This document shows, piece after piece, positions 6,814-13,393 of a stretch of 18,413 bases of DNA (positions are counted from its first letter, which is position 1; each line of letters opens with the position of its first letter). The notes below the pieces were generated by a model that did no database searches, had not been told where the DNA came from, and saw only the letters and a list, made by a program, of their open reading frames with translations. Location of the stretch: positions 1 through 18,413 of the forward strand of contig JBOGWA010000084.1 of assembly GCA_050693155.1 (NCBI GenBank), in the 5' to 3' direction. This DNA is from JBOGWA01 sp050693155 (GTDB taxonomy: Bacteria; Actinomycetota; UBA4738; CALAEC01). Made by a program: the position numbers and the translations under genes.

Positions 6814-7479
6814 TCACGCTCCTTCCTTGCCCAACGTCTGCTGGAGCTGCTTCCAATCAGAGAGGAATTTGTCGAGACCGATGTCGGTCAGGGGATGTTT
6901 GACGAGCTTCTCGAAGACTTCAAAGGGCATGGTAGCAATTTCCGCGCCGATGCGTGCGGCCTCGACGACATGCATCGGATGCCGGAGAGACGCCGCAAGG
7001 ACCTGCGTCTCGTAGCCCTGCCGGTCGTAGATCTCGCAGATCTCCCGAAGGGCGTGCATCCCGTCCGAGGCCACATCGTCGATGCGACCCAGGAAGGGGG
7101 AGACGATGAAGGCGCCGATCTCCGCCGCAAGGATCGCCTGCGCGGGAGAGAAGACGAGCGTCACGTTGATCCGGATCCCGTCGTCGACGAGGCGTTTGCC
7201 TGCCTCGAGGCCTTCAGGCGTCATCGCGACCTTCACGACCGCGTTCGGCGCCACCTGTGCGAGGTCTTTTCCTTGCTTGTAGATCGCGTCGGCTTCCCGG
7301 TGCGTGGTCTCGAGGGAAACCGGGCCATCGACTTCGGCGCAGATCTCCTTCATCTGGAGCTCCGAGTCTTGATTCTCCTTCGCGAGGAGGGTTGGGTTCG
7401 TCGTCACACCACCGAGGACGCCCCAGCGCTTGATCGTGCGGATCTCGTCGAGGTTCGCTGTGTCCAGAAAGAGCTTCAC
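6814..7479 (-). CDS. tal: Transaldolase, short (TalC/MipB-like) class
   Basis: Small transaldolase/fructose-6-phosphate-aldolase family enzyme, 221 residues, a cytosolic TIM barrel of the non-oxidative pentose phosphate pathway. It shows the N-terminal MKLFLDTANLDEI, the VTTNPTLL motif (25-32), and the Schiff-base lysine in VVKVAMT (Lys83). The loop SPFLGR (127-132) has Ser and Phe where E. coli fructose-6-phosphate aldolase has Ala and Tyr, which favours true transaldolase activity; this comparison is from memory of the family. The GTG start overlaps the 2-phosphoglycerate kinase stop as GTGA, with a GGAGGGGAAGG ribosome site. A tal-rho linkage is also known in Bacillus-type genomes. Confidence 0.93.
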   Translation of the reverse strand: MKLFLDTANLDEIRTIKRWGVLGGVTTNPTLLAKENQDSELQMKEICAEVDGPVSLETTHREADAIYKQGKDLAQVAPNAVVKVAMTPEGLEAGKRLVDDGIRINVTLVFSPAQAILAAEIGAFIVSPFLGRIDDVASDGMHALREICEIYDRQGYETQVLAASLRHPMHVVEAARIGAEIATMPFEVFEKLVKHPLTDIGLDKFLSDWKQLQQTLGKEGA

Positions 7480-8444
7480 CCGACCTTCCCCTCCTCGAGA
7501 TCGATCACGGTCGCGGTTTCCTCGACCCCCGTGCCCACACGCTCGCTCGCGCGATCCACGACGAGATCGACGACGGTGGCGAGCGCCTGATCGAGGTTGA
7601 AGTTCGGCACGATCGGCCAGCCGTGGGAGAGCGCCTGGCTCTTGATGTACTTGTGGATCCGCCGGATGTTCGCAAAGTGTTGGAGGTAGCGGTCGAACGG
7701 TCGCGCAACGGCGTCGGCCGATCGGGCGAAGAAGTGGCTCTTGTGCAGATCTTCGTCGTCGACGGTGACGACGAGCGGAACAACGAGGGCACGATCAACG
7801 AACCGCTGGGTTTCGACGAAGCCCGGGACGATGTGCGCGCCCTCGACGACCAGACTAGTCCCCTCGACGGAGGCTCGTTCGAGCAGCGGATGCATGCCGG
7901 CGACGACCGCTGCCGTCTGTTCACGAAAGCCGACGATCACCTTGTCGGCGGTGCGCGTCGGAGGCTCGAGCAGAGCTCCGTCCGCATCGAACGATGACGT
8001 GTAGAGCGTCGGCATCAACTCCCGCGAGAAGAGGGCTCGCATGACTTCACGAATCGCGTCCGTTGCGACGACACGGACGATCCCGAGCCGCGCCGCGATC
8101 TGCGTTGCGATCGTGGACTTCCCGACACCCGTCGCACCACCGATCAGGATCACCAGCGGGACGTCCAACGCGGCGACCTGCTGCCACCGGACGAAGTTCG
8201 TCGCGTATCGCTCTCCGGCCTCCTCACGAAGGACCTTCTCGGCCAGCCTGCGAAGCCCGTCTGAGGTGATCGACGTCACCCCACGCTCGAGAAGCCGCTT
8301 CTCGATGCGCTCGGCGACCTGATACGAACGGTACGGCGAGAGGCCCGAGACCATGACCTCGGACGCCATGAGCCCCTTGGAATAGGGCAGGCCCGGCTCC
8401 CGATCGGTCACGATGATCTGCTTTGCTCTGCGGGGACGTCTCAT
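7476..8444 (-). CDS. pgk2: 2-phosphoglycerate kinase (cyclic 2,3-diphosphoglycerate pathway, step 1)
   Basis: Predicted to phosphorylate 2-phosphoglycerate with ATP to 2,3-diphosphoglycerate, 322 residues, cytosolic. The N-terminal ~90 residues look like an ATP-cone domain (QIIVTDREPGLPYSKG ... LLERGVTSITSDGL). After it comes a P-loop kinase domain with Walker A GATGVGKS (103-110) and a following TDAIREVMR segment. This two-part layout is that of archaeal 2-phosphoglycerate kinases. The ATG at 8444 overlaps the stop of the cDPG synthetase gene (ATGA), and its own stop overlaps transaldolase (GTGA). The adjacent synthetase, which uses this enzyme's product, strongly supports the assignment. 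The alternative is a generic P-loop kinase of unknown substrate. Confidence 0.88.
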   Translation of the reverse strand: MRRPRRAKQIIVTDREPGLPYSKGLMASEVMVSGLSPYRSYQVAERIEKRLLERGVTSITSDGLRRLAEKVLREEAGERYATNFVRWQQVAALDVPLVILIGGATGVGKSTIATQIAARLGIVRVVATDAIREVMRALFSRELMPTLYTSSFDADGALLEPPTRTADKVIVGFREQTAAVVAGMHPLLERASVEGTSLVVEGAHIVPGFVETQRFVDRALVVPLVVTVDDEDLHKSHFFARSADAVARPFDRYLQHFANIRRIHKYIKSQALSHGWPIVPNFNLDQALATVVDLVVDRASERVGTGVEETATVIDLEEGKVG

Positions 8445-9775
8445 CGCGCGCTCGCCCGCTCGATTGCCGTCTGGCCGACCTCTCTCAGAAGGTCCCCTAG
8501 CTCCCCGTCTCCCTCGAGCGTCTCGGCACGGTTATCCAAGAACACCACGTCTGCGCCGCGCGCCACCGCCCGCTCGGCGGCCACGTCCACCGCCGCTGCC
8601 TTCAGCTCGGTGAGGAGCGTCTCGAACTCGGGAGCCGCCTCGATGTCCGCGGCAAGACCTTCCCGATCGCCGAGCCGGTGAGTCGCGGCCACAACGCCGC
8701 AGCCGAACGCCTGCTCGAGATGAGCGATGAGCGTGGGAAGGGTCGACTCTGGAGCCGTCGTAGCCAAGAACACCTTCTTCGCCCTCACGTCGCCGAGCGG
8801 CAGGGGCTTGAAATCGGTAACCACGATTCGAGCACCCGGACGAAGCCGGCGAACGTGGGATGTAAGTGCGGCGACCTGCTGGGCCCCGATCTCGGGACCT
8901 GCCGCCATTGTAAGGACGATGAGGTCCGAAAGCAACAGTCGGTAAGGTCCCAGATATCCTGCGAGATACTCCTCCGAGATCCCAGCATGGCACACGAGCA
9001 CGCCGGCGTCCCACGGAACCGGCGGCAGCGCGGCTCCGCTCCCTTCGAGAAGCACCAGCCCAGCACCCGCCTCGATCGCGGCTTGGGCCGCCTCGCGGAC
9101 ATTCGAGACGAAGGGGCCGCCGGCGAGCCCCCCGCCGCAGCGACGGGCGCCGACCGTGGTCACTCCGCTGGTGACCGCGTCCTCGAGATAATCGCTGGCC
9201 GCATGCTCTCCTCGCGCCACGAGTTCCCTGAGAGCGTCGAGATCGACCGATCCGGCTTCCGCGACTTGAGGGGCGGGCGGCCCACCTCGACCCATCGCCA
9301 CGACGACCGGACGAAATCCCGCTTCCGCGAACACTCTGGCCGCCTCACCCGCGATCGCCGTCTTCCCCGTTCGCTTCCCCGTCCCGATCACGCCGACCGT
9401 AGGAACGGAAAGCGGCGGGCCCGTGATCGACGGCTCGATGCTGAAGTCCGGGCCGACGTAGGAGACGCCGGCCGCGAGGGCCACTGCGACGAGCAGCATG
9501 CGCTCGCGGTAACCGAGCACCGGCTCGTCCGAAAGATCGAGGATCGCCTCGGGCCGGTACCGTTCGATGGCAGCCGATAGCACTTCGGGCATGTCGCCCT
9601 CGACCACCTCCACCGGCACGCCGCCGAGGTCGAGATCGCCGGCAAGCTTCTCGTGGCCGCCGACGAAGAGACACGCGATCACCTCGAATCCCATCGTGCG
9701 GGCCGCGGCGAGGCCCCACCTGGTTGTGGGTGGGTAGTGCTCACCGTCGACGAGCGCCAAGACCTTTCGCATCAT
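8441..9775 (-). CDS. cpgS: Cyclic 2,3-diphosphoglycerate synthetase (step 2)
   Basis: Predicted to close 2,3-diphosphoglycerate with ATP into the cyclic trianionic solute cDPG, 444 residues, close to the ~48 kDa archaeal enzyme. It begins with the characteristic VDGEHYPP (about 9-16). An N-terminal nucleotide-binding-like domain follows, then a P-loop-like VIGTGKRTGKTA (129-140). This departs from strict GxxxxGKT by having five residues between the glycines. Later blocks include GARRCGGGLAGGPF and a long C-terminal domain. The ATG at 9775 is followed at once by a second ATG (9772) that could also serve. The ribosome site is weak, and the gene begins 24 bases after the metallophosphoesterase stop. 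Recognised from remembered family features; a database match was not run. Confidence 0.87.
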   Translation of the reverse strand: MMRKVLALVDGEHYPPTTRWGLAAARTMGFEVIACLFVGGHEKLAGDLDLGGVPVEVVEGDMPEVLSAAIERYRPEAILDLSDEPVLGYRERMLLVAVALAAGVSYVGPDFSIEPSITGPPLSVPTVGVIGTGKRTGKTAIAGEAARVFAEAGFRPVVVAMGRGGPPAPQVAEAGSVDLDALRELVARGEHAASDYLEDAVTSGVTTVGARRCGGGLAGGPFVSNVREAAQAAIEAGAGLVLLEGSGAALPPVPWDAGVLVCHAGISEEYLAGYLGPYRLLLSDLIVLTMAAGPEIGAQQVAALTSHVRRLRPGARIVVTDFKPLPLGDVRAKKVFLATTAPESTLPTLIAHLEQAFGCGVVAATHRLGDREGLAADIEAAPEFETLLTELKAAAVDVAAERAVARGADVVFLDNRAETLEGDGELGDLLREVGQTAIERASAR

Positions 9776-9799
9776 CTCGTTGCCCGGGGCGGCCGGGGA

Positions 9800-10600
9800 C
9801 TATTCAGCCGGCGCCGGGACCTCGGTTCGCGGTTCCTGGATGAGCTCCTCCAGCTCGCGGTAGCGCTGCTCCCCGGTTTCGATGGAGAAGTGAGCGTTCA
9901 GGACCGATTCGCCGAAGGGGAACTTCCGGTAGATCTTCACTTCGTCTCCTTCGATCTCGACGACGTTGTAGCAGGGTCGAGTGTGACCGCGGAGCCGAAG
10001 CGAGGCGCAGGTTCCCGCATTCACGACGTAGACGTTCTCCAGGCGCCAGACGTAGGGCACGTGCTTGTGGCCGGTGAGGACGAGCTGGACCCCGGAGCCG
10101 ATGAGGACTTCGAGGAGGTCACCGGCGTCGTACACGATGTTTCGCTCCCGCCCGGTGCCCGGCACGGGCAGCAGGTGATGATGGATGGCGAAGATCTTCA
10201 AGTCTGCCGGAACCGAGAACTCCTCCCGGATCCAGCCGTAGCGCTCCCGTCCGATCTGGCCGTGGTCGAGGTCGGGCTCACTCGAGTCGGCGCCGACGAC
10301 CCGCACGCCTCGAACGTTCATCGACCAGTGCCGCGGCCCCATGAGCTCCTCGAAGTGCACGTAGCCCACGTTTCGCGCATCGTGGTTGCCGGGCACGGAG
10401 TGCACCGGGGCCTTGATTCGCTCGAGATAGGCCGCTGCGGTCTTGAATTCCTGGCGGTAACCGAAGTTCGTGAAATCCCCGGTGCAGAGAACGATGTCGG
10501 GCTCGAGCTCGTTGATCTCGACGATCACGCGGTTCATGAGGTTCGGCACGAAGTAGGGAGAACCCACGTGCATGTCGGAGATGTGGGCGATCGTGACCAC
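9800..10600 (-). CDS. Calcineurin-like metallophosphoesterase (CpdA-like)
   Basis: Cytosolic two-metal phosphoesterase, 266 residues, no signal peptide. All metal-ligand motifs are present in order: DMH (Asp9, His11), GDFTN (Asp42), GNHD (71-74), the IHHH cluster (139-142), and GHKH (177-180). This pattern matches the class III cyclic-nucleotide phosphodiesterase/CpdA group. The GTG at 10600 has no Shine-Dalgarno, but a TAGACT hexamer lies 7 bases upstream, so the mRNA may be leaderless. It is the first gene of the operon leading into the cDPG genes. The position suggests, as inference only, that it hydrolyses cDPG or 2,3-diphosphoglycerate. It could instead act on cyclic AMP or another phosphoester. 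Confidence 0.92.
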   Translation of the reverse strand: MVTIAHISDMHVGSPYFVPNLMNRVIVEINELEPDIVLCTGDFTNFGYRQEFKTAAAYLERIKAPVHSVPGNHDARNVGYVHFEELMGPRHWSMNVRGVRVVGADSSEPDLDHGQIGRERYGWIREEFSVPADLKIFAIHHHLLPVPGTGRERNIVYDAGDLLEVLIGSGVQLVLTGHKHVPYVWRLENVYVVNAGTCASLRLRGHTRPCYNVVEIEGDEVKIYRKFPFGESVLNAHFSIETGEQRYRELEELIQEPRTEVPAPAE

Positions 10601-10607
10601 TGCGCTC

Positions 10608-10613
10608 AGTCTA
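10608..10613 (-). promoter_or_regulatory. Candidate -10 element of the metallophosphoesterase-cDPG-rho operon
   Basis: The minus-strand hexamer TAGACT is 7 bases before the GTG at 10600. This puts the transcription start at or one base before the start codon. It lies in the 41-bp gap to the divergent protease gene. The same hexamer occurs at the ABC operon start. No -35 stands out. Confidence 0.45.
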
Positions 10614-10641
10614 GTGGGCGGGCTGTGAGAGGATTCCCGCC

Positions 10642-11814
10642 GTGAACCTCCTCGACCTGGCCCTCGTGGCGCTCCTGATCCTTGCCGCCTACTCCGGATT
10701 CCGGCGAGGCGCCTCGCTACAGGTCTTCTCGTACGGCGGGCTGATCGTTGGGCTCCTCATCGGAGCGCTCGTGGCCCCGCGGCTCGCCGACCTTGCTCGG
10801 GACCCGTACGCGCAGGCACTGATCGCGATGGGGGCGTTGCTCGCATTCGCGGGGATCGGAGACGGGCTCGGGTGGCTGATCGGGCGCCGGGTGTGGGTCG
10901 CGGCGCAGCGGAGCCGTCTCGGAACCGCCGACGCGGCAGCCGGGTCGGTCGTCGGCATCGTCGCCGCCCTGCTCGCGGTGTGGTTTCTCGCCTTCAACTT
11001 CGTCCAGGGGCCCTTCCGCGATCTCTCGCACCAGATCCGCAGCTCCACGATCGTCCAGGGCATCGACGCGGTCCTCCCCCGGCCGCCCTCGCTGCTGAAT
11101 CACGTCCGTCAGGTCCTCGATCGAGTCGGCTTCCCCGAGGTCTTCCAGGGACTCCCGCCGGCCCCCGCGGGCCCGGTCGAGGGGCCGACCAGCGGCCAGG
11201 TCGGTGAGGCGATCGACGCCGCGGACCAGAGCACGTTCCGCATCATCGGGGAGGCCTGTGGCCGCATCCAGGAGGGAAGCGGGTTCCTCGTGGCCGATGG
11301 GTACGTGGTGACCAACGCCCACGTGTTGGCTGGCGTCGACGCGCCTCAGGTCCAACAGCAGGACGGCGGTTCGATCGCCGGGACGACCGTCCTCTTCGAC
11401 GACGACCTCGACCTCGCGGTCCTTCGGATCGAGACGTCCCCGGCGAAGCCTCTGGATCTGCTCGCCGAGGAGCTCGGCCGCGGGGCGAAGGGAGCGGTTC
11501 TGGGCTTTCCCCAGGGGGGGCCGCTGACCGGCGGCGCGGCCGCGGTTCGCCAACAGATCACGGCGACCGGCCGGGACATCTACGGGCAGGACTCGGTCCG
11601 GCGAGAGGTCTACGAGCTCCAGGCCGAGGTGCGGCCGGGCAACAGCGGCGGGCCGTTCGTCACCCTGGACGGAGACGTCGCCGGCGTCGTGTTTGCCGCG
11701 TCCACCACGAACCGCAACGTCGGCTACGCGCTCACGTCACAGGAAGTCATGCCCCGCGTTAATCAGGCTGTCGGCCGAACGCAGCCGGTCGACACCGGCC
11801 CTTGCATCCGGTAG
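10642..11814 (+). CDS. Membrane-anchored trypsin-like serine protease, CvpA-protease fusion (MarP-like)
   Basis: A 390-residue protein. The N-terminal ~125 residues form a CvpA/colicin V production-like domain with about four membrane segments (near 4-20, 28-46, 58-80 and 100-120). After a Pro-rich linker (about 170-185) comes an extracytoplasmic chymotrypsin-fold protease. The catalytic triad is visible: His227 (TNAHV), Asp257 (DLDLAVL) and Ser335 (RPGNSGGPF). Cys206 and Cys388 match in position the pair that forms a disulfide in mycobacterial MarP (Rv3671c). By analogy it may help resist acid or oxidative stress in the envelope; that role is inferred. GTG 10642 has AGAGGA at 10628-10633. 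It is divergent from the metallophosphoesterase operon. Confidence 0.92.
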   Translation: MNLLDLALVALLILAAYSGFRRGASLQVFSYGGLIVGLLIGALVAPRLADLARDPYAQALIAMGALLAFAGIGDGLGWLIGRRVWVAAQRSRLGTADAAAGSVVGIVAALLAVWFLAFNFVQGPFRDLSHQIRSSTIVQGIDAVLPRPPSLLNHVRQVLDRVGFPEVFQGLPPAPAGPVEGPTSGQVGEAIDAADQSTFRIIGEACGRIQEGSGFLVADGYVVTNAHVLAGVDAPQVQQQDGGSIAGTTVLFDDDLDLAVLRIETSPAKPLDLLAEELGRGAKGAVLGFPQGGPLTGGAAAVRQQITATGRDIYGQDSVRREVYELQAEVRPGNSGGPFVTLDGDVAGVVFAASTTNRNVGYALTSQEVMPRVNQAVGRTQPVDTGPCIR

Positions 11815-11883
11815 CGGCGCCCGTACCCTACGTTCCGGGGAGACCAAGCCCAGCGATGAATCCGAAACTCGTCATCGGCTTCT
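11815..11883. other. Longest non-coding gap (69 bp), convergent ends
   Basis: This lies between the stops of the plus-strand protease and the minus-strand propeller gene. It contains a weak inverted repeat, CGATGA (11854-11859) with TCATCG (11872-11877), separated by a 12-base loop. No run of T follows on either side, so I cannot call an intrinsic terminator. Confidence 0.4.
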
Positions 11884-13365
11884 TCACCTCTGGCGAGCTA
11901 CTCCCCCGGACTCCCTGAGTTTCGGGCCTCCGTCGAACCGGCCGAGGATCGCTTCGCCGAAATTCGGGAGCGCCGGCCCGTCGTGGTGGCAGCTTCCCTC
12001 GAAACAGCCATCGGAGTACACCCCCCAGGCGGCGCCGTCCGGCCCCACCACGACGTCGAGGAAGTCGTAGGCGGCCTGACATCGCTCCGGCCCGCAGGCG
12101 CCCATGATGATCGGGTCCTTCGGGTCGTTGACCGCTCCTGTGTAGAAGAGCGGCCGCTTCGCGAGGGCATTCGACGAGATCGTGAGATAACCGTTCCAGA
12201 GGGTCTGTGCGTCCGGAGCCGGCCGGCCATCCTGAACCGGCGAATCTGTCGTTCCCATGTAGAGGATCGCAACCCGGCCTGGGTCGCCGACGTCGATCCC
12301 CGGAAGCCCCGCCGCCTCGATCCCCGGGGGCGAGACGGCAATCGGCTCGGACCACGTCGCCCCCCCGTCGGACGACACGGCCAGATAGGGCAGATGGTCT
12401 GCGGCGATCCACGTGTAGTAGAGGTTTCCCTCCGCGTCGACGGCGACGCCCGCCTCATGATCGGTGCCCATTCCGTCGGCGGTGAACGCCATGCCGTTGT
12501 CGGCGACCTGCACGCGTGCCCAGGTGGCTCCTTCGTCGTTGCTGATCGCGAGGTACGGCTGCCCGCAGAACCCTCGGGGGAGATAGACGCCCCCGTCGGG
12601 TCCCGCCACGCCGTGCCCATGGGCTCCCGTGCAGTTTCCGGGGATCCCGTCGTTTCCCTCCTGAGTCGGATCCACCACGTACGCGGGCGTTCCGGTGCGG
12701 GTGAACGTGAGCCCTCCATTTAGGGACTTCTCACACGTCGAGAGCGTCGAAATCTCGGCGACGCCGCCGTCGATCGCGCAGTAATAGACGACGTTTGGAT
12801 AGAGGGGCGTCGGGCTCAGGACGGGCGGCCCAGCGAACAGCGTCTGATGGTCCTGGACGTCGCAGCCCATGACCGTGGTCGTCCACGACTCGCCGAGATC
12901 GTCGCTGTAGGACATCTCCGAGCATGGGAGGAGGAATTCCATCGTGAAGATGCGGGACGTCGCCGGGTCGACGTACAGATAAGGGTCCTCGCTGTAGGAG
13001 TGAAGGGGGGTCCCGGCGACCGACGGCGTGACGTCCTCCCACGTGAGACCCCCGTCCTGGGAGCGGATCGTGTGGCTCGGGAACACGGGCCACGTTTCGG
13101 CATCGAGCCCCACGACGAAGATCGAGCCATCCTCCGTGATCCCGAGCGTCGGCTCGGCAGCGTTGAAACCGGTCCGGTAGAGGCACGCATCGGGAGCCCT
13201 GCGAACCTTGACGACCGTTTTGCCCCTGTAGGCAACGGCGGCGCCCCCCGAGCCCTTCCCGCACGGATCCGGGCCCTTCTTTGCCGCACCCACCGGCTGC
13301 AAACCGGCGGGAAGAAGAGTGAGGGAGATTGCGAGTCCGAGAGCAGGCAACTTCGAGATAGTCAC
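11884..13365 (-). CDS. Secreted Asp-box beta-propeller (sialidase-fold/BNR-repeat) protein
   Basis: Exported protein of 493 residues with a signal peptide (about 1-28, ending VGAA). Five Asp-box motifs (SxDxGxTW type) are seen at about 102-109 (SQDGGLTW), 152-161, 214-221, 275-282 and 331-338, spaced as blades of a six- or seven-bladed sialidase-like propeller. It has about a dozen cysteines, so several disulfides are likely outside the cell. The arginine triad and Asp/Tyr-Glu catalytic set of true sialidases could not be confirmed, so it may bind or act on another ligand. The start GTG at 13365 has no strong ribosome site. A TAGGAT hexamer at 13379-13384 could be a -10 element. It begins 28 bases after the debranching-enzyme gene on the same strand, so co-transcription is also possible. 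Confidence 0.85.
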   Translation of the reverse strand: MTISKLPALGLAISLTLLPAGLQPVGAAKKGPDPCGKGSGGAAVAYRGKTVVKVRRAPDACLYRTGFNAAEPTLGITEDGSIFVVGLDAETWPVFPSHTIRSQDGGLTWEDVTPSVAGTPLHSYSEDPYLYVDPATSRIFTMEFLLPCSEMSYSDDLGESWTTTVMGCDVQDHQTLFAGPPVLSPTPLYPNVVYYCAIDGGVAEISTLSTCEKSLNGGLTFTRTGTPAYVVDPTQEGNDGIPGNCTGAHGHGVAGPDGGVYLPRGFCGQPYLAISNDEGATWARVQVADNGMAFTADGMGTDHEAGVAVDAEGNLYYTWIAADHLPYLAVSSDGGATWSEPIAVSPPGIEAAGLPGIDVGDPGRVAILYMGTTDSPVQDGRPAPDAQTLWNGYLTISSNALAKRPLFYTGAVNDPKDPIIMGACGPERCQAAYDFLDVVVGPDGAAWGVYSDGCFEGSCHHDGPALPNFGEAILGRFDGGPKLRESGGVARQR

Positions 13366-13393
13366 GGTACCGGCTCGAATCCTATCGCTGACG

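Noticed and set aside
5890..7590. A 566-codon plus-strand open frame antisense to rho and tal
   Set aside because: It lies wholly opposite two certain genes, has no recognisable domain and shows the Arg/Asp/Leu-heavy makeup of a GC-driven shadow frame.
9783..9797. GC hairpin CCCGG-N5-CCGGG in the gap before the cDPG synthetase
   Set aside because: It has a five-base stem in very GC-rich DNA and no T run. It could lower translation of cpgS, but chance is as likely.
11854..11877. Inverted repeat CGATGA / TCATCG as a terminator between convergent genes
   Set aside because: The stem is only 6 bp with a 12-base loop and no T tract on either strand, so it does not meet intrinsic-terminator criteria.
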